Part shown: one piece after another, positions 56,040-64,000 of the stretch
Position numbering within the stretch: position 1 is the stretch's first letter
Layout: each line of letters begins with the position of its first letter
NCBI RefSeq assembly: GCF_002095385.1
Contig: NZ_MIPP01000009.1
Coordinates: 1 to 64,000 of the forward strand
Reading direction: 5' to 3'
DNA from: Pantoea eucrina
GTDB taxonomy: Bacteria > Pseudomonadota > Gammaproteobacteria > Enterobacterales > Enterobacteriaceae
DNA length: 64,000 bases
Program-made: the position numbers and the translations under genes
Notes under the pieces: generated by a model
Database searches by the model: none
Told to the model about the DNA's origin: nothing
Seen by the model: only the letters and a program-made list of their open reading frames with translations

Positions 56040-56498
56040 TCAGTAAGAGTGGCTTCCGGCCAGATGACCTGCAGTGATAACCGGCACGATATCCTCAGAC
56101 TCTTCTGTCTGCTCCAGTTCGCGCAGAATTCCGCAGTCCCGTGTTGCCCGGTTGGCATTGCAGTGGCTTTGGAGCTCAAAAAGTTGTTTTTCCAGCATAT
56201 TCAGTTCACGAATACGGGCCTGAACGTGGTTCAGATGTTCATTTATCAGGGCATTAACCGTACCGCAGTCTGCGTCAGGCTGGCTGCGCGCCTGCAGCAA
56301 CACCCGGATTTCTTCATGGGTCATATCGAGCGCCCGGCAGCGCCGGATAAACATAAGCCTTTCGAGATGTGCGCTGTCGTAATGGCGGTAGTTATTAGTC
56401 TGGTCCCGCAATGCGGCCTGCAAAAGCCCCTCTCGCTCATAATAACGTACCGTCTCTACAGGACATCCCGCCTGGCGGGCCAGTTCACCAATTTTCAT
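56040..56498 (-). CDS. cadR: MerR-family cadmium/lead regulator
   Basis: 152 residues: MerR HTH (MKIGELARQAGCPVETVRYYEREGLL), dimer helix, a metal-site Cys in PDADCGTVN and CNANRATRDCGI, and a His-containing tail ending GSHSY. This matches CadR/PbrR. It is divergent from the P-type ATPase and would twist the 19-base-spaced promoter between them when Cd, Zn or Pb binds. Confidence 0.9.
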   Translation of the reverse strand: MKIGELARQAGCPVETVRYYEREGLLQAALRDQTNNYRHYDSAHLERLMFIRRCRALDMTHEEIRVLLQARSQPDADCGTVNALINEHLNHVQARIRELNMLEKQLFELQSHCNANRATRDCGILRELEQTEESEDIVPVITAGHLAGSHSY

Positions 56499-56516
56499 AT
56501 CACACCTCTTCTGAGC

Positions 56517-56547
56517 TTGACCCTGTAGTTACATCAGGGTCTTTAAT
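56517..56547 (+). promoter_or_regulatory. MerR-type promoter/operator of cadA
   Basis: TTGACC, 19-base spacer, TTTAAT, with the dyad ACCCTG (56520-56525)...CAGGGT (56535-56540) inside. The overlong spacer is the mark of MerR-family activation. Confidence 0.85.
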
Positions 56548-56577
56548 GCCAGTATACGTTATGAACGGGATAAAAAA

Positions 56578-59235
56578 ATGAGTGACTGCTGCAGTAATAA
56601 AAAATGTGGATCAGCCGCAACCGTAGAGGAGGCGTCTGTTAAAAATACCGCAACTGCCCCGACTGAGGCTTCCGGGAAGATGCCACCAAAAACGACTGAG
56701 ACCACACCGGCTTGTTGCAGCACCGGGAGCTGCTGCTCAACGGACGGCCTGAGCCAGGTGTCCGAACTGGTTGCAGAGCATCCCCGCAACGATGACGTTC
56801 AGACGCGTCTGCGCATCATGCAGATGGACTGCCCGACGGAGGAGGCGCTCCTCCGAAAAAAACTGGCAAAATTATCTTCCGTCAGCAATCTCGAATTCAA
56901 TCTTATACAGAGGGTGCTTACCGTGACCCATACGCCGCAGGCGCTGGAACCGGTTCTGCAGGCGGTGCGCTCGCTGGGTTTTGACCCGGAACCGATTGAT
57001 AAAGCAATGCAGCCTGAAGGCAACTGTTGTACAGGCCGTGAGGCGGAAAGTACCGGCGGTTCCTGCTGCGCACCTGCCCCTGTCACATTCGGTGAGCTGC
57101 AGACGCAGCAGTTGACCGCTGACGGGGTGCGTACCAGTATCAGGATCATGCAGATGGACTGCCCTGTTGAAGAGGGCATGATTCGTAAAAAGCTGGATGG
57201 CATGTCAGCCGTCAAGGAACTGGATTTCAATCTTATGCAGCGCGTACTGACGGTGGTTCACGCACCGGATGCGCTGGAGCCAGTTCTGGCCGCCATTCGT
57301 TCGCTGGGCTTTGAACCTGAACTTCCTGACAGTAATGGCCGGCACGTGGTCACTGAGGAAAAGAAAAAACCCTGGTGGCCGCTCGCGCTTGCCGGTGTGG
57401 CGGCAAGCGCCGCCGAAGCCATGCATTGGGCGGGCATGCCGGAATGGCTGGAAGCGGCTCTTGCTCTTGCTGCCGTTGCGGCCTGTGGCCTGTCCACGTA
57501 CAAAAAAGGCTGGATTGCTCTTCGCAACGGCAACCTGAACATCAACGCCCTGATGAGTATTGCCGTCACCGGGGCGCTGGCGCTCGGACAGTGGCCTGAA
57601 GCCGCCATGGTAATGGTCCTGTTCACGATTGCGGAACTGATTGAAGCAAAGTCTCTTGATCGCGCCCGCAATGCCATCGGCTCTCTGATGAAACTGACGC
57701 CTGAAACGGCCACAATTCAGCAGCCGGACGGCTCCTGGAAAGAAACTGAGGCCGTGTCTGTATCCCTTAACAGCGTGGTCAGGGTAAAACCGGGCGAGCG
57801 TATCGCCCTCGACGGCACGGTGGTTCGGGGAAGGACCGCCATTAATCAGGCACCTATTACCGGCGAAAGCCTGCCGGTGGATAAAGGGGAAGGCGACCCG
57901 GTCTTCGCCGGGACGGTCAACGGATCCGGTGGCTTTGAGTACCGGGTAACGGCGGCTGCCGGAAATACCACGCTTGCGCGTATCATTCATGCCGTGGAGG
58001 AAGCGCAGGGGGCAAAAGCCCCTACGCAGCGCTTTGTTGATCGCTTTGCGCAAATTTATACCCCTGTGGTGTTTGCTATTGCCGTCGCAGTTGCCGTTCT
58101 CCCGCCGCTGATTGCAGGTGAAAGCTGGCAGGCGTGGATATACAAGGCGCTGGTGATGCTGGTTATCGCCTGCCCCTGTGCGCTGGTCATTTCCACGCCA
58201 GTGACCCTTGTCAGCGGCCTGACGGCAGCAGCCCGCCGGGGGATATTGATCAAGGGCGGCGTTTATCTTGAAGAGGGTCGAAAGCTGAAGTGGCTGGCGC
58301 TCGACAAGACCGGCACCCTGACGCACGGTAAGCCGGTACAGACGGATGCGATTATCTATACCGGGGTGGCAGAAGACGAGGGGCGCAGGCTGGCTGTGAG
58401 CCTGGCAGGTTACTCCGATCATCCGGTTTCGCAGGCTGTATCGGCGGCATCAGATAGCATTCAGCGTTATGAAGTGGAAAACTTTGAGGCTCTGCCAGGC
58501 CGCGGCGTGCGTGGCGTCATCAACGGTCAAACCTACAGTCTGGGCAATCTGAGGCTGGCTGAAGAAACGGTGCGCTGCCCGGAAGCGGTCAGGGCTGCAC
58601 TAACGGAACTGGAGACCGGGGGTAAAACGGTCATCATGCTCTGTGACACTCATCAGGTGCTTGGGCTGTTTGCGGTGGCTGATACGGTGAAGGAAAGCAG
58701 CCGCGAGGCGATAAGTCAGTTGCATAGTCTGGGTGTCAAAACGCTCATGCTGACCGGAGACAATGCGCACACTGCGCAGGCCATTGCCGGTCAGGTTGGT
58801 ATCGATGAGGCGCGGGGGGATCAGCTGCCGGAAGATAAACTGCGTGCTGTAGAAACGTTTACGGCGCAGGGCACGACCGGCATGGTAGGCGACGGCATCA
58901 ATGATGCACCGGCGCTGGCCCGCGCCGATATCGGCTTTGCCATGGGCGCAATGGGCACGGATACCGCCATCGAGACTGCCGATGTGGCCCTCATGGATGA
59001 CGATTTGCGTAAAATCCCGGCTTTTGTCCGACTCTCCCGCCAGACGTATAACGTTCTGGTTCAGAATATCGTTATGGCTATTGGGATCAAGGCAGTGTTT
59101 CTGGCCCTGACCATTGCAGGTATGGGCACCATGTGGATGGCGGTATTCGCGGATGTGGGTGCAAGCCTGCTTGTCGTGGCAAATGGTCTGCGCCTGTTAC
59201 GTAATAAGCAGCGGTTGCTGCCTATCAGATTATGA
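56578..59235 (+). CDS. cadA: Cd2+/Zn2+/Pb2+-exporting P-type ATPase
   Basis: 885 residues. The N-terminus is Cys-rich (CCSNKKCGS; ACCSTGSCCSTD; NCCTGREAE; GSCCAP) and holds two similar metal-binding domains (IMQMDCPTEEALLRKKL at about 80 and IMQMDCPVEEGMIRKKL at about 190). Core motifs: TGES, Cys532-Pro-Cys534 in the membrane, phosphorylated Asp576 in DKTGTLT, GYSDHP and MVGDGINDAPALA. Exports soft divalent metals from the cytosol. Longer than the usual 700-800 because of the doubled sensor domain. Confidence 0.93.
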   Translation: MSDCCSNKKCGSAATVEEASVKNTATAPTEASGKMPPKTTETTPACCSTGSCCSTDGLSQVSELVAEHPRNDDVQTRLRIMQMDCPTEEALLRKKLAKLSSVSNLEFNLIQRVLTVTHTPQALEPVLQAVRSLGFDPEPIDKAMQPEGNCCTGREAESTGGSCCAPAPVTFGELQTQQLTADGVRTSIRIMQMDCPVEEGMIRKKLDGMSAVKELDFNLMQRVLTVVHAPDALEPVLAAIRSLGFEPELPDSNGRHVVTEEKKKPWWPLALAGVAASAAEAMHWAGMPEWLEAALALAAVAACGLSTYKKGWIALRNGNLNINALMSIAVTGALALGQWPEAAMVMVLFTIAELIEAKSLDRARNAIGSLMKLTPETATIQQPDGSWKETEAVSVSLNSVVRVKPGERIALDGTVVRGRTAINQAPITGESLPVDKGEGDPVFAGTVNGSGGFEYRVTAAAGNTTLARIIHAVEEAQGAKAPTQRFVDRFAQIYTPVVFAIAVAVAVLPPLIAGESWQAWIYKALVMLVIACPCALVISTPVTLVSGLTAAARRGILIKGGVYLEEGRKLKWLALDKTGTLTHGKPVQTDAIIYTGVAEDEGRRLAVSLAGYSDHPVSQAVSAASDSIQRYEVENFEALPGRGVRGVINGQTYSLGNLRLAEETVRCPEAVRAALTELETGGKTVIMLCDTHQVLGLFAVADTVKESSREAISQLHSLGVKTLMLTGDNAHTAQAIAGQVGIDEARGDQLPEDKLRAVETFTAQGTTGMVGDGINDAPALARADIGFAMGAMGTDTAIETADVALMDDDLRKIPAFVRLSRQTYNVLVQNIVMAIGIKAVFLALTIAGMGTMWMAVFADVGASLLVVANGLRLLRNKQRLLPIRL

Positions 59236-59377
59236 TGGGCAGTGTCAGGAGAAGCCGTTGGCTTATATCTTCTGCGTTTTGTTGCCAATGCCGGCTCTGG
59301 AAAACTGAGTGACAGCATCACTGACACAGCACTTTTCATAATAGACGTAGTGCAGTTTCGATACCCATCCTGATATA

Positions 59378-59402
59378 AAGGCTCTCTCCGACAGAGGGCC
59401 TT
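59378..59402. terminator. Bidirectional terminator between cadA and silA
   Basis: AAGGCTCTCT-CCGAC-AGAGGGCCTT with one G-U pair, between convergent genes. Confidence 0.75.
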
Positions 59403-59408
59403 AGAATG

Positions 59409-62400
59409 TCATGATACGTCTGTTTTATGCCTGCGCAGCCAGATTAATTTGTAGGCAGCAGGAATAATGAACAGTGAAAGAAGCGGAGCTGTTATCATCC
59501 CTCCAATCATGGGGGCCGCAATCCGACTCATGACTTCTGAGCCTGCTCCGGTTCCCCACAGAATGGGTAGCAGGCCCGCAATGATCACCGCTACAGTCAT
59601 GGCTTTTGGCCGGACACGTAATACTGCTCCATGATAAAGAGCTTCATCAAGGCCTTCAGGTGTGAACGTCTCCCGGCGGGACAATTCCGGGTGTGCTTCA
59701 ATGGCATGACGCAGATACATCAGCATGACCACACCAAATTCTGCCGCCACCCCGGCCAGGGCGATAAACCCGGTTCCGGTCGCCACAGACATGTGGAAGC
59801 CCTGCCAGTAGAGGAACCATATTCCCCCGACCAGCGCGAACGGCAGACTCATCAGGATCAGCAAGGCCTCATCCACACGACGGAATGCCAGATACAACAG
59901 GATGAAAATGATCACCACCGTCATCGGAACCATCAGTTTCAGTTTCTTGTTGGCATGCTCCAGTAATTCAAACTGACCGGAGAATGACACGCTGGTCCCC
60001 GGTCTCAGTTTCACTTTTTCGCTGATAGCCGTCCTGATATCGTTGACCACCGACACCATGTCCCTGCCGCGGGCATCAACATAAATCCAGCTGGCCGGTC
60101 GCGCGTTTTCCGTTTTCAGCATGGTAGGTCCGGATACAACGTTAATATCGGCAACGTCACCCAGCGTGATCTGCTGTTTCATGGGTGTCAGGATGGGCAT
60201 TTCCCTCAGAGCTTGTGGACTGCTCCGGTAATCCTGCGGGTAACGGATATTAATCGGATACCGGGCCACGCCCTCAACCGTTTCCCCCACCGTCGCGCCG
60301 CCGATGGCTGAGGAGACAAACAGCTGGACATCACCCACCGTCATCCCGTAGCGGGAGGCTTTTTCACGGTTAATATCGATGTCAATGTAGCGCCCGCCCT
60401 CCAGTCGCTCGGCCAGAGCCGATATCACGCCCGGCACGGTTTTGGCTACCGCCTCAATGCTCTGCGCCGTTGCATCGATATCGGACAGAACAGTACCTGA
60501 CACCTTGATACCTATCGGACTTTTTATCCCGGTTGAGAGCATATCAATACGGTTACGGATGGGGGGCACCCAGAGGTTAGCCAGACCGGGTAAACGGACC
60601 GTTTTATCGAGTTCGTCAATAATCTTGTCAATCGTCATGCCGGGCCGCCACTGATCCTCTGGTTTAAGCTGGATCGTGGTTTCCATCATTTCGAGCGGCG
60701 CGGAATCCGTCGCGGTCTCGGCCTTCCCGGTCTTGCCAAAAACAGAAGCTACTTCAGGTACGGTTTTAATGAGCTTATCCGTGGTCTGTAAGAGCGCAGC
60801 GGCCGCTGCCGGCGACACGCCCGGCAATGTTGAGGGCATATACAACAGGTCGCCCTCATTTATCTTCGGCAGAAACTCGCCGCCTACCTGACTCAGGGGC
60901 CAGATAACCGTGAAGATGGATAAGGTCGCAACCAGCAGGGTTATTTTTGGCCAGTGAAGTACCCGCAGCAACAAAGGATGATACGCTTTGATCAGCAGCC
61001 GGTTCAGGGGATTGCTGGTCTCGGCAGGAATTTTCCCGCGGATCCAGAATCCCATCAGAATCGGAATGACGATGATGGCCAGCGCGGCCGCGCCCCCCAT
61101 GGAGTAGGTTTTCGTAAAGGCCAGCGGACCAAACAGACGACCTTCCTGTCCTTCCAGGGTAAAAATAGGAATAAAGGACAGGGTAATGATCAACAGACTG
61201 ATAAACAGCGCGGGTCCCACTTCAACGGAGGCATCGGTGATAACCTTCCAGCGGGTTGCGTTATCAATCTGCTCACCCGGATGCTGATGATCCCACTCTT
61301 CCAGCCATTTATGCGCATTTTCAATCATCACGATGGCGGCATCCACCATCGCCCCTACGGCAATGGCGATCCCTCCCAGCGACATTATATTGGCGTTCAG
61401 CCCCTGGAAATGCATGACAATAAAGGCGATACACAGACCAAGAGGCAGAGAAATAATCGCCACCAGGGCCGAACGAACATGCCACAGGAACAGGGCGCAG
61501 ACGATGGCCACCACGATAAACTCTTCCAGGAGTTTGTAGCTGAGGTTGTCAATGGCCCGGTCAATTAACTGGCTGCGATCGTAGGTAGTCACAATCTCAA
61601 CGCCTTCAGGCAAACTTGCCTTCAGGGTCTCCAGTTTATCTTTCACTGCCGTGATAACGTCGCGCGCATTTTTACCCGACCGCAGGATCACGACGCCGCC
61701 GGCGACTTCTCCCTGACCGTTAAGTTCTGCTATACCACGCCGCATTTCAGGCCCGGTCTGCACGCGGGCCACGTCCCGCAGATAAATCGGTACACCGTTT
61801 TCTCCGGTTTTCAGGACGATGTTATTGAAATCGTCTATGGACTGGAGGTAACCGCTGGCCCGGACCATGTACTCCGCTTCGGCGATTTCAACGGATGAGC
61901 CACCGGCTTCCTGATTAGATGACTCAAGGGCCTGTTTTACTTCTGGCAGGCTGATGCCGTACTGGGCCAGTTTCTCCGGGTTAACCTGGATTTGGTACTG
62001 CTTGACCACGCCGCCTACTGATGCAACTTCCGCGACGTTAGGGATAGTTTTCAGTTCAAATTTCAGGAACCAGTCCTGCAGAGAGCGCAGTTCGGAAAGG
62101 TCGTGTTTTCCGCTGTGATCAACCAGAGCATATTCAAATATCCAGCCCACACCTGTGGCATCAGGCCCGATTTCCGAGCTTACACCGGAAGGCAGTTTTC
62201 CCTGAACCTGATTAAGGTATTCGAGCACACGCGAGCGGGCCCAGTACAGATCGGTCCCGTCCTCAAAAATGACATACACGTAGGAATCGCCGAACTGGGA
62301 AAAACCGCGCACGGTCTTGGCACCGGGTACCGACAGCATGGTGGTCGTGAGCGGATATGTAACCTGGTTTTCAACAATCTGCGGAGCCTGACCAGGATAG

Positions 62401-62555
62401 CTGGTCTTGATAATTACCTGTACATCGGACAGATCGGGTAGCGCATCCACAGGGGTGTTGATGATAGTCCAGGTGCCCCAGACACTAAGAAACAGAGCGG
62501 CCATCATAACGAGGAAACGGTTGGCAACCGATCGCCGTATAATCCATTCAATCAT
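59409..62555 (-). CDS. silA: SilA, RND pump for Ag+/Cu+
   Basis: 1048 residues from ATG 62555, the SilA length; an ATG one codon earlier and an open frame to 62681 exist. HME-RND family with twelve membrane segments and two large periplasmic loops, reading almost as SilA/CusA throughout ([51 protein letters not shown] with the proton-relay Asp; methionine pairs in the transport path). It takes Ag+ or Cu+ from the periplasm to SilC in the outer membrane with SilB as adaptor. GAGGAGA precedes the start. Confidence 0.96.
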   Translation of the reverse strand: MIEWIIRRSVANRFLVMMAALFLSVWGTWTIINTPVDALPDLSDVQVIIKTSYPGQAPQIVENQVTYPLTTTMLSVPGAKTVRGFSQFGDSYVYVIFEDGTDLYWARSRVLEYLNQVQGKLPSGVSSEIGPDATGVGWIFEYALVDHSGKHDLSELRSLQDWFLKFELKTIPNVAEVASVGGVVKQYQIQVNPEKLAQYGISLPEVKQALESSNQEAGGSSVEIAEAEYMVRASGYLQSIDDFNNIVLKTGENGVPIYLRDVARVQTGPEMRRGIAELNGQGEVAGGVVILRSGKNARDVITAVKDKLETLKASLPEGVEIVTTYDRSQLIDRAIDNLSYKLLEEFIVVAIVCALFLWHVRSALVAIISLPLGLCIAFIVMHFQGLNANIMSLGGIAIAVGAMVDAAIVMIENAHKWLEEWDHQHPGEQIDNATRWKVITDASVEVGPALFISLLIITLSFIPIFTLEGQEGRLFGPLAFTKTYSMGGAAALAIIVIPILMGFWIRGKIPAETSNPLNRLLIKAYHPLLLRVLHWPKITLLVATLSIFTVIWPLSQVGGEFLPKINEGDLLYMPSTLPGVSPAAAAALLQTTDKLIKTVPEVASVFGKTGKAETATDSAPLEMMETTIQLKPEDQWRPGMTIDKIIDELDKTVRLPGLANLWVPPIRNRIDMLSTGIKSPIGIKVSGTVLSDIDATAQSIEAVAKTVPGVISALAERLEGGRYIDIDINREKASRYGMTVGDVQLFVSSAIGGATVGETVEGVARYPINIRYPQDYRSSPQALREMPILTPMKQQITLGDVADINVVSGPTMLKTENARPASWIYVDARGRDMVSVVNDIRTAISEKVKLRPGTSVSFSGQFELLEHANKKLKLMVPMTVVIIFILLYLAFRRVDEALLILMSLPFALVGGIWFLYWQGFHMSVATGTGFIALAGVAAEFGVVMLMYLRHAIEAHPELSRRETFTPEGLDEALYHGAVLRVRPKAMTVAVIIAGLLPILWGTGAGSEVMSRIAAPMIGGMITAPLLSLFIIPAAYKLIWLRRHKTDVS

Positions 62556-62565
62556 CATCGTCTCC

Positions 62566-63858
62566 TCAATGACCGGAATGTGTATTTGCAGACGGAGCGG
62601 ACATTGGCGACATTGTGCCGTCCGTTGTTTCCGGATGACGCATACGTTCCAGTGCGCCCGTAATGTTGGCTTCGGAGTCAATCAGGAACATGCCGCTGAC
62701 TACCACCATATCGCCTTCATTGAGGCCGGTGCCGATACCGGACTGTTGCTGAGATTCGTGGAGAACGTGGACCCTTTTTGGCACAAACCGACCTTCTGCA
62801 TCGACAGTGATCACGCGCTGTTCTTTACCGGTGTCAATAACGGCCTGCGACGGGATCAGCAACATTTCCTGGCTCCGGGTATTCAGTTTCAGATAGGCAT
62901 TCATGCCCGGTTTAAGACGTTCGTCCTTGTTTGATACCTGCAGACGTACCTGCAGGGTCCGGGTGGTTTGATCGACGCTGGGAAGAATGTTCCATTTTTC
63001 TACATGGAACAATTTATCCGGATAGGCCGGTACTGAAATTTCAAATTGAGAGGTGTCTTTCAGGAGATAGGCGATGGATTCGGGTACTGCCGCACTGATC
63101 CAGACCGGATCCATCCCCTGAATCTGTGCCACCACTTTATCTTTTGAGATATTCATACCAGTGCGCAGGTCAAACGCCGTAATGACACCATCTATCGGTG
63201 CCTTAATGGTAAACCGGGTCTGAATACTCCGGGTTGACCGCAGTTTCTGGATATCCTTTTCCGGCATTCCGGCCAGACGAAGTCGTTCAAGCACACCTTT
63301 AATTTGCGTTGGTGTCCCTCCGGTGCCAGATAACAGTAGAAACTCACTTTGTGCTTCCACCCATTCCGGAATGGTAATATCGATAAGCGGTGTACCTTCC
63401 TTCACATGATCGCCAATCGTCAGGGGATACACTTTTTCGACGAAACCGTCAGAGCGCGCCTGCACAATGACAAACTGATACTCGTTGTAAATAACATTGG
63501 CCGGTATTGTCTGAGAATAATTCAGCATTCCGCGTGTGACTTTTTGCGTTTTTAATCCCAGGTTCTGAACCAGCGTTGGATGAATACGGATCCCATCGCT
63601 GATTTTCTCGCCGCTTTCATCTGCATATTTTGGCACCAGGTCCATGTCCATAAAGGGTGATTTTCCGGGTTTATCAAATTTCGTATCCGGTTTCATCGGG
63701 TCATACCAGAAAAGTATCTTTCGCTCCGGTGTCTTTAGTTCCGTTTGTACTGTTTTTTGTTCCGGGTTTACATACTGCAAGGCAGTAACCGATATCAGCC
63801 CCCCTGCTATCAGGCTGCTGATAATTATTGCAGCATATTTTATCTTTAAAGAAGCCAT
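62566..63858 (-). CDS. silB: SilB, periplasmic adaptor of the SilCBA efflux complex
   Basis: 430 residues: N-terminal membrane anchor/signal ([16 protein letters not shown]), Met-rich metal-binding segment ([11 protein letters not shown]...[11 protein letters not shown]), lipoyl and hairpin domains and the beta-barrel ([26 protein letters not shown]). Membrane fusion protein of the CusB/SilB family. Ten bases upstream of silA; normally preceded by silC and silF. Confidence 0.96.
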   Translation of the reverse strand: MASLKIKYAAIIISSLIAGGLISVTALQYVNPEQKTVQTELKTPERKILFWYDPMKPDTKFDKPGKSPFMDMDLVPKYADESGEKISDGIRIHPTLVQNLGLKTQKVTRGMLNYSQTIPANVIYNEYQFVIVQARSDGFVEKVYPLTIGDHVKEGTPLIDITIPEWVEAQSEFLLLSGTGGTPTQIKGVLERLRLAGMPEKDIQKLRSTRSIQTRFTIKAPIDGVITAFDLRTGMNISKDKVVAQIQGMDPVWISAAVPESIAYLLKDTSQFEISVPAYPDKLFHVEKWNILPSVDQTTRTLQVRLQVSNKDERLKPGMNAYLKLNTRSQEMLLIPSQAVIDTGKEQRVITVDAEGRFVPKRVHVLHESQQQSGIGTGLNEGDMVVVSGMFLIDSEANITGALERMRHPETTDGTMSPMSAPSANTHSGH

Positions 63859-63971
63859 ACAATTTCTCGCTGAAAAATCAAAACACCTGGCATATGCGCC
63901 TGATCATTAATTCACAGAAATATCTTTATAAGTGTTCAGGCCCACTGGATATATTCGCTCCGGGCTGTCAG
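63859..63971. other. silF-silB spacer
   Basis: 113 bases between the silF stop and silB start, as in sil operons where silC-silF-silB-silA are co-transcribed. No separate promoter is evident. Confidence 0.4.
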
Positions 63972-64000
63972 TCAGGATTGGGTAACGTTAATGCTTTTGA
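63972..64000 (-). CDS. silF: 3' end of silF (partial)
   Basis: The last codons read KSINVTQS followed by TGA at 63974-63972, matching the C-terminus of the periplasmic Ag+/Cu+ metallochaperone SilF as I know it. Only nine codons are inside the window; position directly upstream of silB supports the call. Confidence 0.75.

Noticed and set aside
57205..58422. 405-codon minus-strand frame
   Set aside because: Antisense shadow of cadA; His/Arg/Gln-rich as expected from the complementary strand of a GC-rich gene.

Overview
The window looks like part of a large, low-copy enterobacterial plasmid, most like those of Pantoea/Erwinia relatives. This rests on an iteron-controlled RepA of the Rep_3/RepFIB type beside a SopAB-like partition operon, many IS1/IS3 relics, plasmid umuDC, arsenic, cadmium and silver resistance genes, and an assimilatory nitrate cluster. 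The host name is an inference from gene content; no chromosomal marker is present.

Layout. 1-6.0 kb is a decayed accessory zone: IS1 ends, a short MqsA-like zinc protein, cytochrome b561, a broken HTH gene fused to the 3' half of a GMC (gluconate-dehydrogenase-like) flavoprotein, its intact cytochrome c partner and a deleted Rpn nuclease. 6.3-11.1 kb is a transport locus: DUF2256 protein, sugar-porter MFS, LysR regulator, ModA-like binding protein and citrate/tricarballylate-type MFS. 11.4-12.9 kb holds a dead IS1 and a truncated IS3-family element. 13.1-18.4 kb is the plasmid backbone: incA-like iterons, repA, an origin with iterons, helically phased GATC repeats and DnaA boxes, then parB/parA with parS-like dyads. 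19-21.8 kb has an AraC regulator facing a LysE exporter coupled to an unrecognised HxxxH protein. 22-23.2 kb has an orphan MazE/PemI-like antitoxin and a HigBA-type pair. 23.3-26.1 kb is debris (umuC 3' end, ABC transporter, integrase).

26.3-38.3 kb is the nitrate assimilation system: NasR, then nasF-nasE-nasD, a fused nasC-nasB-nirD-like nitrite reductase, nasA with a single-base frameshift and a siroheme methyltransferase gene. Upstream of nasF are an NtrC-like site, a sigma54 promoter, an ANTAR-type hairpin and a terminator, which together suggest induction by nitrogen limitation plus nitrate. 38.4-40.6 kb holds two tandem 3' pieces of umuC.

40.6-51.4 kb is a mobile element inserted in umuC. 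It has two adjoining tyrosine recombinases next to the umuC 5' end and a cargo of quinone/electrophile-type stress genes (glutathionyl-hydroquinone reductase, FMN reductase, MarR, BOF protein and others) that share a 20-bp palindromic operator. umuD with a good LexA box follows. 52.4-55.8 kb is arsRH and arsRBC; 56-59.2 kb is cadR/cadA; 59.4-64 kb is silA, silB and the last codons of silF, so the sil operon continues past the right edge.

The main unifying observation is that umuC acted as a repeated integration site. One 5' fragment and three 3' fragments in the same orientation bracket the nitrate cassette and the recombinase-borne cassette. All functions are read from sequence; no database search was possible.
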